A stretch of DNA of 64,000 bases from Datisca glomerata (GCA_003255025.1 QANY01008720.1:1204605-1268604); one strand, 5' to 3'; numbered from the stretch's first letter, positions 12,106-23,913 are shown. The notes: generated by a model from the letters alone, not told the origin. Made by a program: numbers and translations.

Positions 12106-12544
12106 TAAATCTTTATGATAAACAGTAAGTTAATAAATTATATTAATTCACATCGATCCTGTCATATATAATCTTATTATATAAAGTGTCTTCACTAAGA
12201 TATCTATCCACATCAATGGTCCGGATCTATATCACATGTATTCATAATGCTTAGTGAACCGTACTAGCAACCATTCATTATAGCTTTCATACTTTAACAT
12301 GTTGCTGATAATTTTATTCATTATCTATGATCTAAATTCTCTTGTACTAATACAAGATTATAGTCTCATTAATGGATATGAAATTTTTCAGAAATTTATA
12401 TAAATTATTCAATAATAATTTAAAAGAACAATTATAAGAAAAATATATTTTCATTAAATTTGATATTAAAATATCAATACACATGCTTTGAGGCCTTTGC
12501 CCCCAATAATATGACCGTCGAGCACCCTACCTCGTCAAACCGGA

Positions 12545-13035
12545 TTCATGGGTCTAGTCAGAGCAAGCATGCCTGACTAGACATCAAGACAAAAAGTGAT
12601 GTCTGCAGAACACTCATGCTGGCAGACATGAATGGGGGTTTAGCTAGAGGCAGGCACGCCTGTCTGGACATCAAGGAAATATGTATGCTGAGCACCTCAA
12701 CTCGTCAGACGGGATTCAAGGGTCTAGCCAGGGCAGGCAAGCCTGGCTAGACATCAAAGTAAAAAGTGAAGTCTGCCTAGCAGCCCAACTCGTTAGACAT
12801 GGTTCAAGGGTCTAACCAGGACAGGTAAGCCTGGCCTCACATCAAGGTAAAATGTGATGTCTATCGAGCACTTATGCTCGTAGACGGGATCTAGGGTCTA
12901 GCTAGAGCAAACACTTCTGACTAGACATCAAGGAAAGATGTCTAGTGAGTACTCATGCTCACAAACGGGATCGAGGGTTTAGTCACAGTACTCACACGTG
13001 GCTAGACATAAAGGTGAGAGTCCCAAAAGGTGTTA
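12545..13035. repeat. ~85-bp hairpin satellite, block 1
   Basis: About six units, starting near 12550, 12637, 12718, 12807, 12893 and 12976. Each contains a dyad GTCTAGCCAG-n-CTGGCTAGAC, followed by ACATCAAGG, a variable AAAATGTG tract, and a second dyad GAGCAC-n-TGCTC, then AGACGGGATCTAGG. Each unit can therefore fold into two hairpins. Confidence 0.8.
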
Positions 13036-13300
13036 TAAGTTGGAAGCTAAGAAGCTACTCGTTTATGAGTAAGAGTTCCCATCGGTCCAGAACTAGAAGT
13101 AAACTCAAAACCTGGATTTGGATGCATCCTTACTAATAGTATAGTATATAGCAGGACTTCAACCCACAAAAGGAAAAGCTGTGGAGACGGTGGACCAGTC
13201 AGGCTCCCCATTTTTATTTTAATAAAAAAATGAAAAAGAAAAAGATTACTGGCAATGATTCTGCTGCTATTCATCAAACGTGCCAAGCACTAATGCTCAC
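13036..13300. other. Unrelated segment between satellite blocks
   Basis: A ~265-bp stretch lacking the satellite motif. It separates the two blocks and may be an insertion. I could not identify TIRs or a TSD, and the ORFs here are not protein-like. Confidence 0.4.
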
Positions 13301-13525
13301 AGATGGGATCTAGGGTCTAGCCATAGTACGCACGCCTGAGTAGACATTAAGAAAAATTATGTATGTCGAGCACTCATGCTCACGAACGGAATTGAAGGTC
13401 TAGCTAGAGCCGACACTTTTAGCTAGACATCAAGGAAATATGTCTATCGAGCACTCAAGCTTGCCAGACATAAATGAGGATCTAGCCAGAGCATAAGCAT
13501 TTGGCTAGACGTGGAGCACTCTAGC
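13301..13525. repeat. ~85-bp hairpin satellite, block 2
   Basis: About three further units (near 13314, 13398 and 13476) of the same satellite as 12545-13035, with TCTAGCCA...TAGAC dyads and CGAGCACTCATGCTC hairpins. Confidence 0.75.
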
Positions 13526-14798
13526 TCCCCAAGGAAGGAAAATCTTTTGTCTAAGTACCGAAGGAGAGGAATTTCGACCTGAATCCACCAGATCGGGAAA
13601 AACTCACCAAAAGTAAGAACACTTAAACGATAAAGGTTACTCCCAAACTGAAACAGGTCTGCTCGACCAGACCTCCTTAAAAGGAGCACATGAAAAAGCT
13701 CTCGTGAAGTTATGATAGGTCTGCATGACCCGACCGCCGTAAATGGGGGCAACCGGTTGGAAATTACCAATGTCATTTTGAAGGCCCACTCCAGCTCATG
13801 ATCACAAGCTCGACCCAATAAAATTTAGTAAGGATACAACGCTTAGGATAATAGTTGGGATGATTGCGCAGCTCAGGATGAAGGTTTCATCCAGACCAAG
13901 TTAAAGCTCGACTAAGTAAAAAACAAAACTCTATCTACTTAAAGTATGCTCGCCATAGGAAAAAGGCAAAAACAGATATAAATAAATGAAGTTTATTTTC
14001 ATTAATAAATAGAGGACTACAAGTACAATGAAAATACAAAACCTCCTCGGTTAAGGGGGGCGAGTCCCTGCTAGGCTAACTTAAAGGAAAAAGTCTCCCC
14101 ACATTTGGGCGATGGCAGTAGGATCTCCACAACTTCCTTGAACTCTTCTAAGATTTCGAGGACTCTCATTACTCTACTCTTGGGGCCTCAATCTCTTCCC
14201 CTAGGAGAAAGGAATGAGACACCCGTCCTCGGGTTCAGAATGATCCCGTCCTCGGCCTATGCTTGGTATAACAACCCACTCCAAAAGGTCGGTGAACTAA
14301 GTTGATGAAAGATGGAAAGGAATGGCAGCACGGAGAAAACATAGAATTGGAACGACATTTCTTTATGCATAAAAGTTGACTAGCAATCAATTTATGCATC
14401 TTCAAGCACACGGGTCCACGGGTCCACGAGTGCATAGAACTGGAACCACACTTATATATATGAAATCTTTCTATTTCATCTCCTCCGCTTCCGAAAACTA
14501 TTTATTTTATATTTATCCAGAATTTCTTGCTCTCTCTTCTTCTTTACTCTCTTCTGATTTGTTTACCATCTTAATTCTAGAGCTTAAATGTATAATTTGT
14601 GTCATTTTAATTCTAATTCTATTTCTGCTTTGGTGTTATAGTATAAATTATGCATATAAGTTTATGAACAACTAAAATTTTGAATCCTTCAAATTGGGTC
14701 CCCTAAATTGTATTGTAATCTACATTTAGGGATTCTAATTTATGATGCTCTTCGCTCAATTTAATATTCGTTTATTTCGTTGTGCTCATTTTTATTGT
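13526..14798. other. Repeat-like noncoding DNA, no gene recognised
   Basis: Positions 13700-14300 have the composition and phrasing of gypsy-type 3' untranslated DNA (for example AATAAATGAAGTTTATTTTCATT, then CCTCGGTTAAGGGGGGCGAG). A TATA-like CTTATATATATGAAA lies at about 14450. ORFs of up to 124 codons are present, but none resembles a known protein. I see no intact gene. Confidence 0.4.
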
Positions 14799-14807
14799 AA
14801 TTTTTAG
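14799..14807. repeat. Target-site duplication, left copy
   Basis: AATTTTTAG, repeated exactly at 18198-18206. Extending one base gives a 10-bp match (TAATTTTTAG). Confidence 0.8.
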
Positions 14808-17800
14808 GGTTTTTGCATAAATATTTTTTTTCATTTTCCTTAAGGATTTGTATACCCCTTTTTCAAAATAATTTTTTTTATATACCTGGCACACCAACAT
14901 GACATTACCACTTGTAATATTTCTCTTTCCCTCATCATTTCTTTTTATTTCTCAATGCACATGCCAAATCAATTTAATAATATTTTCTTCCTCTTTTTCT
15001 TTATTTTTCAAAGAAACTTTTTCTTTTACTTGAAGGGTTCAAGTAATTTTTTATGACTACTTGAACCATTCAAGTAATTATTTTTTTTGTCAGTCAACAC
15101 TCATACACCAGATGACTATTTGAAGAGTTTAAGTAGCAGCTTATGACTACTTGAACCCTTCAAGCAGTTGTTTATGACTACTTCAAGGGTTCAAGTAGTT
15201 TTTTTTGTCAATCAATTACCCATACACCAGGCGACTACTTGAATGGTTCAATTTAATAATATCTTATTCTTATTCTTCTTGTTTATTTTTCAATGAAATT
15301 TTTTTTCTACTTGAAGTGTTTAAGTAATTTTTTATGACTACTTGAACTCTTCAAGTAATTTTTTTTGTCAGTCAACACGCATACATCAGGTGACTACTTG
15401 AAGGGTTCGTATAGTTGTTTATGACTACTTGAACCCTTCAAGTAGTTATTTTTTATTTTCTCAGTCAGCAACACAAACATCATGTGACTCATTGAAAGGT
15501 TCAGGTAGATTTTTATGACTACTTTAAGGGTTCAAGTAACTTTTTATGACTACTTGAGCCTTTTTTACGTCCAAAAAATAGTATGAACATTGAGTATTTG
15601 AAGGATTTAAGTAGTCATAAAAACTACTTGAACCCTTCAAGTACTCAACGTTCCCTTTTTCTTATTATTTGGACGGAAAAAGATTCAAGTAGTCATAAAA
15701 AATAACTTGAACCCTTCAAGTAGTCATAAAAAATTACTTGAACCAAGTAGTCATAAAAAACTATTTGAACCCTTCAAGTAGTCACATAGTTTTTGGGTGT
15801 TGACTGACAAAAAAAATAATTACTTGAAAGGTTCAGGTAGTCATAAAAATACTTGAACCTTTAAAGTAGACGAAAAAACTTCATTGAAAAATAAAGAAGA
15901 ATAATAATAATAAAATATTATTAACTTGAACCATTCAAATAGTTACCTGGTGTATGAGTAATTGACTGACAAAAAAACTGCTTGAACTCTTTAAGTAATC
16001 ATAAAAAATACTTGAAGGGTTCAAGTAGTCATAAACATCTACTTGAACCCTTCAAGCAGTCACCTGGCATACAAGTGTTGACTGACAAAAAAAATAATTA
16101 CTTGAAGAGTTCAAGTAGTCATAAAAAATTACTGAACCCTCAAGTAAAAGAAACAACTTTGTTAAAAAATAAAGAAGAAGAAGAAGAAGAATAAAATATT
16201 ATTAATTGAACGTTTCAAGTAGTCGCCTGGTGTATGGGTAAAAATTACTTGAAACATTCAAGTAGTTATTTATGACTATTTGAATCCTTCAAGTACTCAA
16301 CGTTCATTTTCTCCTATTTTTTGACGCAAAAAGGCTCAAGTAGTCATAAAAAGTTACTTGAACCCTTCAAGTAGTTATAAAAATCTACTTGAACCATTCA
16401 ATGAGTCACCTGGTGCTTGCGTTGATGACTGAAAAAATAAAAAATAACTACTTGAAGGATTCAAGTAATCATAAAAAATTACTTGAACCCTTCAAGTAGT
16501 CATAAACAACTATTTGAACCTTTCAAGTAGTCACATAATGTCTTGGTTAGCTACTGACGAAAAAAATAACTACTTGAAGGGTACAAGTAGTAAAGCTACT
16601 TGAACCTTTCAAATACTCAATGTTCATTTTTTCTTTTTCTTTTTTTTTTAATGTAAAAAATGTCCAAATAGTCATAAAAAACTACTTGAGCCCTTCAAGT
16701 ACTCAATGTTCATTTTTTCTTATTTTTTTGAGGTAAAAAAGGCTCAAGTAGGCATAAAAATTACTTGAACTCCTCAAGTACTCAACCTTCATTATTTCTT
16801 ATTTTTTTTACGTAAAAAAGGCTTAAGTAATCATAAAAAGCTATTTGAAGGGTTCAAGTAGTTTTAAAAATCTACTTGAAGAGTTCAAGTAGTCATAAAA
16901 ATTACTTGATACTTTCAAGCAGTCACTAGTGTTTGAGTTGCTGACTGATCAAACAAAAAACAAATACTTGAAGCGTTCAAATAGTTATAAACAACTACTT
17001 TAACCCTTCAAGTAGTCACCTAGTGTATGTGTGTTGCTTGACAAAAAAAATACTTAAAGGGTTCAAGTAGTCATAAATAACTACTTGAACCCTTCAAACA
17101 GTCACCCAGTGTATGTGTGTTGCCTGACAAAAAAATTACTTAAATGGTTCAAGTAGTCATAAACAACTACTTCAACCCTTCAAGCAGTCACTTGGTGTAT
17201 GGGTGTTGCCTGACAAAAAAAATTACTTAAAAGATTCAAGTAGTCATAAAAAACTATTTGAACCCTTCAAGTAGAAGAGAAAATTTTGTTGAAAAATAAA
17301 GAAGAAGAAGAAGAAGAAGAAGAAGAAGAAGAATAAAATATTATTAAATTGAACCTTTAAGTAGTCATTAGTGTATAGGTAATTGACTGACAAAATAAAA
17401 TAAGTAGTTGAACCCTTCGAGTAGTCATAAACAACTAATTGAAGGGTTCAAGTAGTCATAAAGAACTACTTGAACTCTTCAAGTAGTCTCCTGGTGTATG
17501 GGTAATTGACTGACAAAATACGTGAACTCTTCAAGTAGTCAAAAATAACTACTTGAACCTTTCAAGTAGTAAAAAATAACTACTTGAACCTTTCAAGTAG
17601 TCAAAAATAACTATTTGAACTCTTCAAGTAGTCATAAACAACTACTTGAACCATTCAAGAAGTCACTTGGTGTATGAGTATTGACTGATAAAAAAATAAT
17701 TATTTGAATGCTTTAAGTAGTCATAAAAAATTATTTGAACCCTTAAAGTTGAAAAAAAAATCCATTGAAAAATAAAGGAGAATGAGAATAAAATATTATT

Positions 17801-18196
17801 TTATTGAACTCTTCAAGTAGTCACCTGGTGTATGGGTAATTGACTGACAAAAAACTATTTGAACCCTTCAAATAGTTATAAACCCTTCAAGTAGTCATAA
17901 ACAACTACTTGAACCCTCAAGTAGTCACATGGTGTATGAGTGTTGACTGATAAAAAAATAATTACTTGACAAGTACAAAAAAAAAATTTATTGAAAAATA
18001 AAGAAGAAGAAGAATAAAATATTATTAAATTGATTTGACATGTACATTGAGAAAGAAAGAGAAATGATGAGAGAATAAAGAGATTGTAAGTGGTGATGTG
18101 AAGTTGATGGGCTAGAGGTATAAAATTCTTTATTTTCAAAAATAGGTATAAAATTCCTTAAATAAGTTAGAAAATGTATATTAATCTAAATAACCC
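14808..18196. mobile_element. Palindromic-array transposon, long copy (MULE-like)
   Basis: A 3.4-kb non-coding element with terminal inverted repeats (left GGTTTTTGCATAAATAT; right, inverted, GGGTTATTTAGATTAATAT; similarity continues for about 200 bp, including a CTCATCATTTCTTT block and ACATGCCAAATCAATTTAAT). It has a perfect 9-10 bp target duplication. Long TIRs plus a 9-bp TSD fit Mutator-like elements. The interior is packed with the self-complementary motif CTACTTGAA-nnn-TTCAAGTAG, separated by short TCATAAAAA spacers or longer ones containing CACCTGGTGTATGGGT and TTGACTGACAAAAAA. Left of about 15600 most long spacers run in the opposite orientation to those on the right, so the element is also one large imperfect palindrome. 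A subterminal block (TTGAAAAATAAAGAAGAAGA then AATATTATTAAATTGA) recurs at about 15890, 16170, 17295, 17765 and 17990, pointing to growth by duplication. No transposase is encoded. Confidence 0.8.
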
Positions 18197-18197
18197 T

Positions 18198-18206
18198 AAT
18201 TTTTAG
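18198..18206. repeat. Target-site duplication, right copy
   Basis: AATTTTTAG, identical to 14799-14807. Confidence 0.8.
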
Positions 18207-19406
18207 TATTTCTCTTTTCTTCACCGGCATATGATTGAGTCCAACAAGATACTAATTGATTATTTCATTGATAATCATCGAATATATTTAATGAACTTTC
18301 GTTCTACTCTGTTTCGTTGTTACTTCAAGTAATAAGGATGGAATATCAAGTCTTTATTTATTTAATGTTAATTTTTTCTATTTTCAAATCTGGTTTAAAG
18401 CATTAATGAAACTTCAATATGTTGCTAATTGTGGAAAGTATGAAAAAATCAATTCAATTACTAGATGAGTTGAATTTTCTAGAGGACTTCATAATATGCA
18501 TGTTGGCTGGTAATTCAATAAGGAATTTAAGATAGAATTTTAATTTAAACCCACTTAAAGTTGTACTTTAAGATAACTTGTAAATAATGAACTTAACCTG
18601 CGTGAATTTGTTTGTTACTTCTAAGAAACACGTTTTGATTTCAAATTAACATTTATGAATTGTTTTGCACTGAAGAGCTTTGTTGAAATGATATCCTTGA
18701 AGGTTCTGAATTCATTAATTGCAAATACTTGAAATATTGTTTGATATGGTATCATATAAATTTGTAAGGCACGTAGTGTTCGACTAGTTTTCATAAAAGT
18801 CCCTTGTAAAAAAAATTAGGACTCATTTTTATTTTTAATGAAATTTAACTATTTTTACAGGGAAAAGACTAAGTTATCTCTTAATTTAAAATTTTTGATT
18901 AAATTAAGCGATAACTAGACCCTGATCTAACGAGCGTAAGTTTTAACGGTAGAATGCTAGACCGTAGTCTAGCAGTATTTTTTCCTAGATCAAGGTTTAG
19001 TATGAAAGTATTTTAATATTCTTTACTATTAAAAATGTATAATTTTGTTAAAAAAGTAAAATATTCTTAATTTCATTTTTTAACTAGGAAAGGTCTTTTT
19101 ACACCGACTTGATCTTTTTATTAGGAGGATAACCGGGTTACAGATTATTTACCGTCCACGACCCCAATTATGACTACTCCAACTTGGTGGTGGAATGCTC
19201 TGAATTTGTGTTCTTCCTTTATTTCTGATAATATTTGTAACATGCATTCTTTTAAGTTATGGTAATTTTTATCTTCATATTTTTGTTGACTATTTTATTT
19301 AAATTTAATAATTTATTAGGTTGAGTTAGATGATGAATGTGCTACGAAGACGTCAGTCTAACTGGAATATTTTGTGCACCTAATTATTCCTACACCAACT
19401 ACCTTA
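18207..19406. other. Intergenic DNA, no gene recognised
   Basis: AT-rich, with no recognisable exon. One copy of a CTAGACC-type dyad (GCTAGACCGTAGTCTAGCA, about 18956) occurs here; the same motif is frequent inside the neighbouring Pack-MULE. Confidence 0.45.
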
Positions 19407-19415
19407 TATAAAAAA
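19407..19415. repeat. Pack-MULE target-site duplication, left
   Basis: TATAAAAAA, repeated exactly at 26946-26954. Confidence 0.8.
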
Positions 19416-19691
19416 GATTAAAATGCAAAACATACTCTTGTACTTTGTCCAAAATATAAATTATACTCCTACATTTTTTTTCATAATTTTATACCTATAT
19501 ACTTCGACAAAACTATATAATGTATTTCTAAGTGACTTTTTTGTTAAATCTAAAAGAAATTTAACTCTGTCAAAAGAAAATTAAAAAATATTTGTCTCTT
19601 ATCTCTCTGTTCATCTCCTTCGCCAGCACTTCTCTTTCTCCGTTCATCTCCCTCCCTTTTCCCTCTCCATGAAGCTCATAGAATGTCTCTG

Positions 19692-20405
19692 TTAAAATGT
19701 AAATATTTTTTCTTCGATTTGCTTAGACGCAGACAATGAGTTAAAAATCCTTCGATTTTTAGGGCCCTTCTCTTCCTTCGGAGGTAATGGTTCCATTGCA
19801 GCTCTCTCAAGTAGTTGTAACACATCATCCATCAAAACAAACGTATCTTTCTCAATGCGAACAATGGGAGCTGGCGTCTCTTCAGAATCCAACGATTTTG
19901 CACCCGCTTTCTTGCTCTTAATCTGCCCTTCAAGAGCCTTTAGTCCACTATACAAGGAATCCATCACCAAAGTAGATGTGACCTCCTCTACAAAGAAGTG
20001 ATTCACAACAAGTTTGAGAATTGAACCTGTCTTCTCCCTATACATACGTTGTCTAGATTTCTGGTCAATTCCCAACCAGAAAGCACAGAAACTGTAATGG
20101 TTGAAAACGACATATCACTATATCATATTAGAAAAGAATGAATCTCTATTGAACAGAAAAGACAAGGAATAATAGAAAAAAAGAAGAAGCAACAAAATCC
20201 CAAAAGAAAATTAGAAAATGAGTCTGAGCCAGCTTATTAGAAAATAAATGACCTGGCAAAATTCTTCTATCATGGTCGAAATTTCTCCATTTTCCTGATT
20301 TAACCCCTCGAAGACCTTGCTCACATTTTGTTTAATCTTCAACCCTCATTTCACGAGATCCACGAAAAATTGTTGTTGCCATTAATGACCTGAGCAAAGA
20401 ACATT
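19692..20405 (-). pseudogene. TRAF/MATH protein (MUSE13/14, TRAF1a/b-like) gene fragment
   Basis: The exon at 20091-19692 encodes FCAFWLGIDQKSRQRMYREK, then a hydrophobic stretch ending VVNHFFVEEVTSTLVMDSLY, SGLKALEGQ, and an EKDTFVLMDDVLQLLERAAM-EPLPPKEEKGPKNR tail. From memory this matches the region after the MATH domain of Arabidopsis MUSE13/MUSE14 (TRAF1a/TRAF1b), adaptor proteins in SCF-linked turnover of NLR immune receptors. Then the frame runs into unrelated sequence and a stop instead of a splice donor. A candidate upstream exon at 20405-20253 (VSKVFEGLNQENGEISTMIE) is joined by a ~160-bp GT-AG intron and has an in-frame TGA at 20346-20348. The MATH domain and C-terminal coiled region are absent. 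This is a captured, non-functional fragment inside the Pack-MULE. The homology of the second exon is sound; that of the upstream exon is less certain. Confidence 0.6.
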
Positions 20406-21789
20406 TCTCAGAGTTCCTTCCATATTCCACAGCGTATTTGGAGGTTGAAAAGTTCATAAAATCGTGTGGTATTCCTAGAAAAGCAAATCAATCTCCATAC
20501 CCCAGAAAACGAAATCGAACAGAACCCCATACCCCAGAAAACCAAATAAATCCATTTTAACACATAATCGAAACCCTAGCCTTCCCTTTGGGCAAAAAAT
20601 CGAACCCCACACCTCAGATTTGGGTAAAAAATCGAAACCCTTCCCTCTACGCGATGGTCCCATTCCCACTTTCGCGATGAGTCCCCCATGCAGTTTTCGA
20701 AAATTCATTAACGTAGGAGAAGTTATTAGGTTCAGAGCGTTAAGCGAGTCTTTAACGATATAAACAACTATCTCTTATTTTTAATTAAATTTGACTTTTT
20801 ATGTAATAAAGAAGAGTCAATTGTCATTTTTATTTTAAGATTCATGGACCTATAAATTTTTTTCTCTTTTATTTTATTTTCTTTCTAATTTGAAGTTTTT
20901 TTCACTCCATATTCTTTATTTTTCCAGCTTCTTAACATGGATCCCTCTCTCTTTCTCTTTTCTCTTTCCATTTTATCACCATTTTACTTAATCTCACTCG
21001 TTTTTTCCATTGATGTAAACTTCCACTCATATCTTTCACTAACACAAATCCTAGCCGTATTGAGTTTACATGAACAATGATAAGGTGGTTTTGAAAAGAA
21101 GGTGGGGACTTTGAAAAATATATTTTGCATAGTAGTGGTTGAATGATCAAAGAGGTGCACTACTAAGCTTATGACTTGTTGAGATTTTTTTTATTAGATG
21201 TTCACTTAGTTATTATGCATTTGAGTTAGAAAATTCTAATATGTATATATAAAAATCAAACTTTTATATTACTAATTTATATGAAATGGTATAATGAGTT
21301 TGGTTACACAATGTTATACTATAGTCTAGTATACTGCTAGACTGCTAGATTGTTAGACTAGATTGCTAGACTATATTCTAGTATATGCTAGACTGTAATA
21401 TAAGATATAGCTAGACTGCTAGACTATAATATTCATATAATTGAGTAAAATTTAATTGTAAATTAATCTTTATCCATACACATTTAAGTTCAAGTGTAGC
21501 AAACATCAATATTCTAATCAGTTCTTTATTGTTAAACTGTTAGGCTATTATACTACTAGACTGTTAGACTCATAATTATTGGCAAGCTTGTACGAATAGT
21601 GTTGATGTTCGGAAGAGAATAACTAAGTAAAGATGAATGTTTTAAGTATGTTACTACAACTCCAGTGAAGCTGATATATATGTCCAAAGATTACACATTT
21701 GAACAACTATTACAGAAGTTGTACTCAGTTCTTAAATTGGACGCTCATTACATCGATTACGTTTGAAGTTATTGAGTCTATTTATCTAG
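20406..21789. other. Pack-MULE interior, no gene recognised
   Basis: AT-rich filler. At 21300-21430 and 21540-21570 there are dense repeats of GCTAGACTG/TAGTCTAG, a self-complementary motif. A weak MULE-transposase-like frame may precede 21790 (the CCAGTGAAGCTGATATATAT region), but it is broken. Confidence 0.4.
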
Positions 21790-21999
21790 TTGGTATTTGA
21801 CAAGATTGGCATGTATCAGATGATGTTAGATGTTGCCCCAAATAGTATACGACCATCTGGAAGATGTAAGAAGAAAAGAATACATTCGATTGGAAAAACA
21901 CGTAAACGAAAGAGGTGTGGTAGATGTGGTAGGCTAAGCCATGATATGTGGACTTGTAAAGAGCCGATCCGTTTCTCACCAATACAGCCTGTGACTTGA
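21790..21999 (+). pseudogene. MULE transposase C-terminal zinc-knuckle fragment
   Basis: Encodes an RPSGRCKKKRIHSIGKTRKR basic stretch followed by KRCGRCGRLSHDMWTCKEPI. This is the CX2CX4HX4C zinc knuckle that ends plant MuDR-type (MURA) transposases: C-GRC-GRLSH-DMWT-C. The catalytic DDE domain and SWIM finger are not visible upstream. It lies inside the Pack-MULE and on the opposite strand from the captured gene fragments, so the element probably descends from an autonomous MULE. Confidence 0.7.
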
Positions 22000-23913
22000 T
22001 GGTGATGATTTTTTTATTAATAGATCAAAGCATGTTTTGTGTGAAATATTTCATGGTAGGATTTCATAACTATTGATATGCTTTGTTAATAGTTATAAAG
22101 ATGTTCAGGAAAGATGAAATTATTAATAGATCAAAGCATTTTTGTGTGTGAACATGCTTTGTAAATATGTTGATAATGATAATGATAATTATATTACCCA
22201 ATTATTTACATTTTGTGACTCAAATATTCTTTTCATGGCACATCACTAGATCATGGTCTAGCAGAATCTGCTAGACCTTAGTCTAACAGTTTTGTGCTAA
22301 AATTAACACTTGCTAGACCTCAAGATATTGTCTGCTAGACCATGATCTAGTAAAGCAAACAGAAACAAGACGATATGAGGTCTGAACTTATGACATCCCA
22401 AATAACCTGCATTAACAATATAAGTCATCCCAAAACACAAGTATATTTTTTTCATGCCAAGTCGCTCGGCCATGTTCTAGCAAAAAATATTCTACTAGAC
22501 CACGGTCTGACTGTTAAAATCAACACTTACAAGACCACGGTCTAGCAGAATATTGTCTGCTAGACCATGATCTAACAGAGTAAAAAGAAACATGACAATA
22601 TGATATTTAAACTTATGACATCCCAAACAACGTGCATTAATAATATAAATCATCACAACACACAAGTATTTTTGTTCATGACATCTCAAACAACCTGTAT
22701 TAACAAATTATGACATCCAAAACAACAATATTATTTTACAATATGAAAGTTCAAATATCCAGGTGAATTCAATTACAATATCTGTATTCCATGATTTACA
22801 GTATGAAATTTCTAATACATCGACATTGATTCACATAATAAACATCCTAAAATCTAGAGTCTTCAATGTCACGCCCATGATCAAATATATCATCTGTCAT
22901 CTTCTTTCGAAGTTCATCCATTCTACTTTGAGCACATCAAGATAAGTCATGACCCACACACAACTCTACAAACTTCAACGCAAACATGCCATAATCACAC
23001 GTATATGTACATAATAAAATAAATGTAAAATAACCAAATATATATATATTAAATGATGATAGTTTATCACATTTACGATTAGGCTTACCCAGTTTCTTGT
23101 TGAGGAACTCTTCTCAACAAAATATTATGTATAAGTTGACCAGAAAATTTGATTCATCCCAAATCAAGAATGAGGTCTCCAAAGCACGTACCTCTCAACA
23201 TATGCTTCTCCTTTTTAGAAAGCTTTGATCGGATTTCTCACAACAATCATTTAGCTTTGATAGTATACTTATCTTTGCAGTGTCAAACTTATCCTCGTTA
23301 ACTTTCATGGTTAAGTCGATGTTTTCCATCACCAAGATTTAATACAATGGGAAAGGGAAAACTACTATAATAATAAGACAAACCTAATCATAGTTCCAAA
23401 AATAAAACAGAAGCTAATAACATTACAAAAATACTAGTAAAAAGACATGAAACATTCCAGCATAACAATTCCAACCATTTCAGCATAAAAATTTCAACCA
23501 TTCCAGCATAAAAATTCGAACCAACATTAATTCCAATAAGATTCTAGCTGAAGCTCATAACAATTCCCTAGAAGCTAGAAAGATTCACAAAATTCTATTA
23601 AAAGAAAGACAGAGAGATGAGCACTAGGTGACAGAAATTTTGAGCCCTAGACATAAATGTACTAAATCAAAGCATACCAATGAAATAAAAAATCTACTAA
23701 CCCCAGAAGATGAAATCAAATTCTACGAACAAGAGAAGACATCTATGACATAAATTTTCTACACTTCTATTTGAACAAGAGAAGACATGTATGACGCATA
23801 AATTTGCTTCACATTTATAGTTTATAAATTATTGAAAATCGTCATAGACAAAAATAGCTAACAGAGAATTGTCCAATGAACAGAAGAACTAGTAAAACCA
23901 AGCAAATCCCTTA
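22000..23913. repeat. Pack-MULE interior with CTAGACC dyad repeats
   Basis: At 22245-22340 and 22485-22580 the dyad CTGCTAGACCatgGTCTAGCAG recurs in several copies, together with duplicated flanking text (GACATCCCAAA, CACAAGTAT, AACAATATAA). The remainder is AT-rich. No gene is recognised. Confidence 0.5.

Larger units (their letters stand above)
4575..12508 (-). mobile_element. Ty1/copia LTR retrotransposon, internally deleted
   Basis: Minus-strand element with LTRs at 9133-12508 (5') and 4575-6774 (3'). Both LTRs end in TG...CA (CCCAACA/TGTTGGA on the plus strand; the outer end of the 5' LTR has mutated to CCAATA). A PBS complementary to initiator Met-tRNA lies at 9119-9130 (TGGTATTAGAGC on the minus strand, one change from the usual TGGTATCAGAGC). 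A purine-rich tract AAGTGAGAGAT abuts the 3' LTR at 6775-6788. The internal region is only ~2.3 kb and keeps just the pol C-terminus, so gag, protease, integrase and most of RT have been deleted or are unrecognisable. The flanking 5-mers (CCATC and ATATG) do not match, so no TSD survives. The LTRs are clearly diverged, so this is an old copy. Confidence 0.85.
9133..12508 (-). repeat. 5' LTR of the copia element (3.4 kb, expanded)
   Basis: Homologous to the 2.2-kb LTR at 4575-6774, but ~1.18 kb longer. The extra material lies between about 10869 and 12105: the shared sequence breaks at ACTGATCTACA (compare ACTGGCCTATA in the other LTR) and resumes at GTGTATTAAAT. That block is mostly the tandem array described separately. 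Confidence 0.85.

Noticed and set aside
4570..12513. Target-site duplication for the copia element
   Set aside because: The flanking 5-mers CCATC and ATATG do not match, so the TSD was not claimed.
13444..13818. Minus-strand ORF of 124 codons
   Set aside because: Overlaps satellite and LTR-like DNA, no recognisable domain, and composition like the surrounding noncoding sequence.
15020..17990. CRISPR-like array: regularly spaced palindromic repeats
   Set aside because: Plant nuclear context, degenerate repeats, spacers that are themselves repeated, no cas genes, and transposon ends at both sides.
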